From NCBI RefSeq assembly GCF_014842915.1, contig NZ_JACYXI010000003.1, positions 310,001 to 374,000 on the forward strand: a DNA stretch of 64,000 bases, in the 5' to 3' direction. The position numbers and the translations under genes are program-made. This document shows positions 61,006 through 64,000 of this stretch, in pieces. This DNA comes from Roseibium litorale. Its GTDB lineage: Bacteria; Pseudomonadota; Alphaproteobacteria; Rhizobiales; Stappiaceae. The notes below the pieces were generated by a model. The model had not been told where the DNA came from and did no database searches. It saw only the letters and a program-made list of their open reading frames with translations. Within the stretch, counting starts at the first letter, position 1, and each line of letters starts with the position of its first letter.

Positions 61006-62013
61006 TCAAAGAACCGAGCGGATTTGCTCAAGCCGGTCGTTGACCAGCCAGCCGTAGTAGTTCTCGCTTGGCCAGGAGGCTCCGCTGCGGCGGAAGCGGG
61101 TTGCGCGCTTCCAAGGATCGCCGAGATTATAGAGCGTCGCGGTGATGCCTGGGTTTTTCGAGATATCGACCTTGCCGACAGCCTTGTAAGCCTCGATCGC
61201 GTCCTGAATGACGGCTGCCATATATTCCAGGGATATATCCGGGTCCATGGTGGCTTTATAGACAGCCTTGGGATCGGAAGCGCTCAGCGGCCGGTTCCGG
61301 CTCTGGCGGGCCACACGGTCGGTCATCTTCAGGACGGTCAGCGGGCTGAGCTGGCCAAGACCGAAGCTCTGGCCGGAGAAAAGCGGCTGAAAGAACGTCT
61401 CGTTGAAATTGGTGCCCGGATATCTTTGGCCACCAACGCGCTTGTTGCGGAACTTCGCTTCCCAGACCGTCTCATAGCATCCCCAGCGCCGGTCGCTATG
61501 CTGCTGAATGGACTTGGTCTGGCAGCGGTCGAATTCCGGGCGCTTCACGAATTCTTCGACATTTTCGCCATCATACTCGAATTTCAACGGAATACCGGCG
61601 TAGTTCAGCGCCTTGATATAATAGGATTGGGCACTGTCGAGCGTGTCATAATTATAGGTGTGTTCGCCGATGATCGCACCGATCATGTGAATCGGATCGA
61701 TGTTGTAGCGGGCGGAAACCCTTTTGATCTTGGAGATCAGGCTGCTGTCCCGCTTCAGTACCGCAATGATCTTGTCAAACTTCTGATCATAGGTCGATTG
61801 CGCGGACTTGGTCCGGCGGGCCGAGGAATAGGGGATTGTGGGCTGACTGCGGTTGCGGTTGCCCTCTGGAACGACACGCACGCCTGCGGCTTCAGCAGTG
61901 GAGGCCATTGAGACGGCCAGCGTCAGGCTGCCTGCGGGCAATGCGGCTGTCAGGGCCATAAGGCCGACGAGTGTGGCCCTCAAGGTGGAACGGAAAGTCA
62001 CGGGTTCACGCAT
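61006..62013 (-). CDS. Secreted DUF1402 protein with lytic-transglycosylase-like motifs
   Basis: Exported protein of 335 residues. Signal peptide about 1-43 (ending STAEAAG). The mature domain is DUF1402. It contains what look like SLT (lytic transglycosylase) motifs in order: GAIIGEHTYN with E117, SFGLGQLSPLT with Q221, DPDISLEYMAAVIQD near 258, and ATLYNLGDPW with Y295-N-L-G. A muramidase-like fold in the periplasm is therefore likely but unproven. The ATG at 62013 puts the signal peptide first; the 149 upstream in-frame codons have no support. Confidence 0.8.
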   Translation of the reverse strand: MREPVTFRSTLRATLVGLMALTAALPAGSLTLAVSMASTAEAAGVRVVPEGNRNRSQPTIPYSSARRTKSAQSTYDQKFDKIIAVLKRDSSLISKIKRVSARYNIDPIHMIGAIIGEHTYNYDTLDSAQSYYIKALNYAGIPLKFEYDGENVEEFVKRPEFDRCQTKSIQQHSDRRWGCYETVWEAKFRNKRVGGQRYPGTNFNETFFQPLFSGQSFGLGQLSPLTVLKMTDRVARQSRNRPLSASDPKAVYKATMDPDISLEYMAAVIQDAIEAYKAVGKVDISKNPGITATLYNLGDPWKRATRFRRSGASWPSENYYGWLVNDRLEQIRSVL

Positions 62014-62621
62014 CGCCTGTTGCTCAGGCCCTTGTTTCTTAAGCGCCGCAGTCTCACGTTGTCCAGGCCATGGCAGGACGCAACGCTTAGCGGAGGTTAC
62101 GGTAGCAGGTGGTCGATCAGAAAGCCTGCCCCTGCAGGTGAAAACAGCCGCCATCGCCGGAAAAATCGCGGCCAAAGAACCACCGCTGCGCACCAGTTGC
62201 AAGAGTGCGTGTTTGCTGTGTCCCCAACCTGATAGCGCCCGGCGGGGAGTAATTCGCCTCAGGAGTCTCAGCCTGTCTGTCTTTTCAAGGGGTTGCATGC
62301 CGCTCATGCTGTTTGCGCCGATGTGGATAGGCGGTGGGTTGAACATGACGGCCGGAAGATGCCCTCTGATTCCGCATAGGGGCAGGACATGGCTTCTCTC
62401 GGCCAATGATTGCTGGGAATGGAGAGCCTGCTTGAGGCTGACAGCGCGGCAAAGTGCCATTCATCTCTTATCTGCTGCATTTTTCCCCGCTGTGTCTTTT
62501 GCCCCGGATGTTTTTTGCCGAGGAGACCCTGCTTTCAAAAGAGTGTCTTGTCTGTGATCCCGAGCACGGAAATCCGTTCTCGTGCTTGCCAAGTGTGCTG
62601 GCCTCAGATAGGCGGTGAGCC
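62014..62621. other. 608-nt spacer, nothing certain seen
   Basis: Largest non-coding gap in the window, between the divergent DUF1402 and EamA genes. It contains overlapping short frames on both strands but no ribosome site, RNA gene or repeat that I can support. It may hold a regulatory RNA or long leaders; a remnant of a lost gene is also possible. Confidence 0.4.
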
Positions 62622-63509
62622 ATGACTCGTCTGACTGCAAATTCCCTTCTGTTGCTGGCCGCTGCCCTTTGGGGATCGGCCTTTGTTGCCCAGTCCACAG
62701 CCATGGAGGATGTGGGACCGTTTTATTTTACCGGTATCCGCTTCTTGATCGCGGCAATTGCCCTGGCTCCGTTTGCCCTGCGTGAGCGCAAGCTCCGGCC
62801 AGATCATAAGTTGACGCAAGGGCATTTGGCTAGGTTTGGTCTGATCGGTGCCGTCTTCTTTTTGGGCATTGTCATTCAACAAATCGGGATGATGACCACC
62901 ACGGTCACCAATACGGCCTTTCTGACGGCCCTTTACGTGGTTCTGGTTCCGGTGATCGGCTTTGCGCTGTTCCGGGACATCCCGCATCCGGTCATCTGGC
63001 CTGCTGCCTTTGTGGCGCTCACCGGGATATGGCTTCTTGGCGGTGCAAGCCTTGACGCTTTGAATTGGGGGGACGCAGCTGTTCTGGTCTGCGCCGTGTT
63101 CTGGGCGCTTCATGTCGCGCTTCTTGGTCATGTTGGGATGAGCGGCGGGCGTCCTCTGGCGCTGGCCTTCAGCCAGTTTGCGATTGCCGGTGTTGCGGGC
63201 GTCGCGGGCGGTTTGGTGAGTGAGGACATCGGTCTGGCTCAGATTCAGTCTGCCAGCTTCGAGCTGTTCTACACGAGCCTCGTGTCCGGCTGCTTTGCCT
63301 TCACGCTGCAGGCGGTTGCCCAGCGTTGGACCAGAGCCGCGGACGCTGCCATTCTTCTGGCATCGGAGGCCCTGTTCGGAGCGCTTTTCGGAGCGGTTCT
63401 GCTGGGCGAGCGCTTGAATGGGCTCGGCATCTCTGGCTGCCTGCTGATCCTTTTGGCAATTGTCGCCGTTCAGCTGGTGCCGTTGATCAAACGTCCTGTT
63501 CGGGTCTGA
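62622..63509 (+). CDS. EamA/DMT-family transporter
   Basis: Ten-helix drug/metabolite transporter of 295 residues made of two EamA repeats (about 5-140 and 150-288). Typical: LLLAAALWGSAFVAQSTAM at the N-terminus, PFYFTGIRFLIAA near 28 and AAILLASEALFGALFGAVLLGE near 240. Substrate unknown: amino acids, purines or other metabolites. The stop is 9 nt from a convergent gene. Confidence 0.92.
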   Translation: MTRLTANSLLLLAAALWGSAFVAQSTAMEDVGPFYFTGIRFLIAAIALAPFALRERKLRPDHKLTQGHLARFGLIGAVFFLGIVIQQIGMMTTTVTNTAFLTALYVVLVPVIGFALFRDIPHPVIWPAAFVALTGIWLLGGASLDALNWGDAAVLVCAVFWALHVALLGHVGMSGGRPLALAFSQFAIAGVAGVAGGLVSEDIGLAQIQSASFELFYTSLVSGCFAFTLQAVAQRWTRAADAAILLASEALFGALFGAVLLGERLNGLGISGCLLILLAIVAVQLVPLIKRPVRV

Positions 63510-63518
63510 AGCGGAGCT

Positions 63519-63878
63519 TCAGCGTTTGCCGGTTGCTTCGCGCAGATGGGCTGGCACCGGCCCGCAGCTCAGCCGGACCTCCTTCGGAACGCCCATTTCG
63601 TTGAAGAATGCCTGATGCTTTAACAGGCCGCAGAGTTCCCGCTGGATCGTCACGTGCCAAAGCGCTTCGCCTGCCTCGGCGATACGAAGCTGGCGGATCA
63701 GCCGTTCCTTTTCGTTCCTGATGTCCTCTTCAGCAGGGATCTGCTTCAGCGCCGCTTCCAGCTTCTTGTTGAGACGGGAGAGGGTGCCGATTTTCTCGCC
63801 CAGAATTTCCTGTTCCAGAGCGGCGGTGATCGGATCGGTCTCCTTCGCGCTGAAGGCCTTGGGCGGACGGACGCTCAT
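63519..63878 (-). CDS. Small conserved protein with coiled coil, function unknown
   Basis: Cytosolic protein of 119 residues (ATG at 63878; a start 27 codons earlier lacks support). Residues 15-85 are strongly helical and charged (LEQEILGEKIGTLSRLNKKL, IRNEKERLIRQLRIAEAGEAL), then a short conserved end (ELCGLLKHQAFFNEMGVPKEV). It resembles a small rhizobial family (I think DUF6665, unverified). It converges with the EamA gene and is preceded by another minus-strand coding end. Confidence 0.65.
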   Translation of the reverse strand: MSVRPPKAFSAKETDPITAALEQEILGEKIGTLSRLNKKLEAALKQIPAEEDIRNEKERLIRQLRIAEAGEALWHVTIQRELCGLLKHQAFFNEMGVPKEVRLSCGPVPAHLREATGKR

Positions 63879-63948
63879 GAGCCGTTCCGGTCTCCTGTTC
63901 TCTCGCGGCAAACGCGTGTGCGTGTTGAAGATCATGCAATGGCGGCAG

Positions 63949-63999
63949 TCAGGGCGCAATGGCTTGCCGCCGCCTGACGAGCCAGATGAGGGTCAGTGC
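63949..63999 (-). CDS. Partial C-terminus of a minus-strand gene
   Basis: An open frame enters from the right edge and reads ALTLIWLVRRRQAIAP before a TGA stop at 63949. A short hydrophobic stretch followed by RRR and a polar end looks like the C-terminal membrane helix of an inner-membrane protein. Only 16 codons are visible, so identity cannot be given, and a chance frame is possible. Confidence 0.35.
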   Translation of the reverse strand, partial: ALTLIWLVRRRQAIAP

Positions 64000-64000
64000 C

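Noticed and set aside
62014-62460. 149-codon N-terminal extension of the DUF1402 protein
   Set aside because: It would bury the signal peptide in the middle of the protein, and it has no ribosome site.

Overview
The window looks like chromosomal DNA of a marine-type alphaproteobacterium. The gene content (petABC with a Tat-type Rieske protein, PetP/PetR-like regulators, BluB, membrane-bound ferritin MbfA, DUF1036/DUF930/DUF1402 proteins, TRAP transporters) and blocks such as lgt-midA-pgeF, prs-rplY-pth-ychF and uvrC/pgsA-moaD-moaE fit the Hyphomicrobiales/Rhodobacterales side of the class, perhaps Stappiaceae (Roseibium/Labrenzia-like). That placement is inference from gene content and order, not from a database match. 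Coding density is high. I see no rRNA, tRNA, CRISPR array, phage or recognisable transposase.

Layout. 0.1-6.7 kb: two homologous ABC half-exporters flank a DUF2177 membrane protein, a chemoreceptor and a two-TM protein. 7-12.2 kb: cytochrome bc1 complex (Rieske, cyt b, cyt c1), then MTA phosphorylase, adenine phosphoribosyltransferase and BluB. 12.5-15.6 kb: acetyltransferase, a MaoC-domain pair, MbfA and a secreted DUF1036 protein. 15.7-21.8 kb: a likely catabolic locus with TRAP transporter, FAD monooxygenase, MarR regulator, DUF3237 protein and an FAH-family hydrolase. 22-34 kb: PilZ protein, a hairpin-rich spacer, ychF, a serine hydrolase, pth, rplY, MOSC protein, prs, a lipoprotein, an M24-fold protein, pgeF, midA and lgt. 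34-41.5 kb: ubiK-like gene, YbjN, proC, TetR, CsaA, a histidine kinase/OmpR-type regulator pair with a PetP-like MarR protein, and ilvE. 41.6-53.4 kb: MFS pump, moaE/moaD, pgsA, HlyU, two 557-residue TPR-sulfotransferases, tdk, uvrC, a pteridine-reductase-like SDR and a Ca/Na antiporter. 53.7-64 kb: Omp25/31-like porin, GST, RNase T2 with a small secreted protein, rlmJ, GNAT, a Gly-rich cold-shock protein, DUF1176, an MBL hydrolase, DUF1402, EamA and a small conserved protein.

How the genes connect. The bc1 genes and the distant PetP/PetR-like regulators may form one respiratory regulatory unit. MtnP and Apt form a two-step adenine salvage route. Many minus-strand genes overlap by 4 nt (ATGA), which implies translational coupling (TRAP small permease/monooxygenase, the MaoC pair, midA/lgt).

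The most unusual features are the duplicated TPR-sulfotransferase genes with matching palindromes exactly 54 nt before each start codon, the 27-bp perfect inverted repeat overlapping the tdk stop codon, a DUF1402 protein that carries what look like lytic-transglycosylase motifs, an M24-fold protein whose metal ligands appear mostly replaced, and the Gly-rich/cold-shock fusion. I did not find a clear-cut new defence or mobile system.
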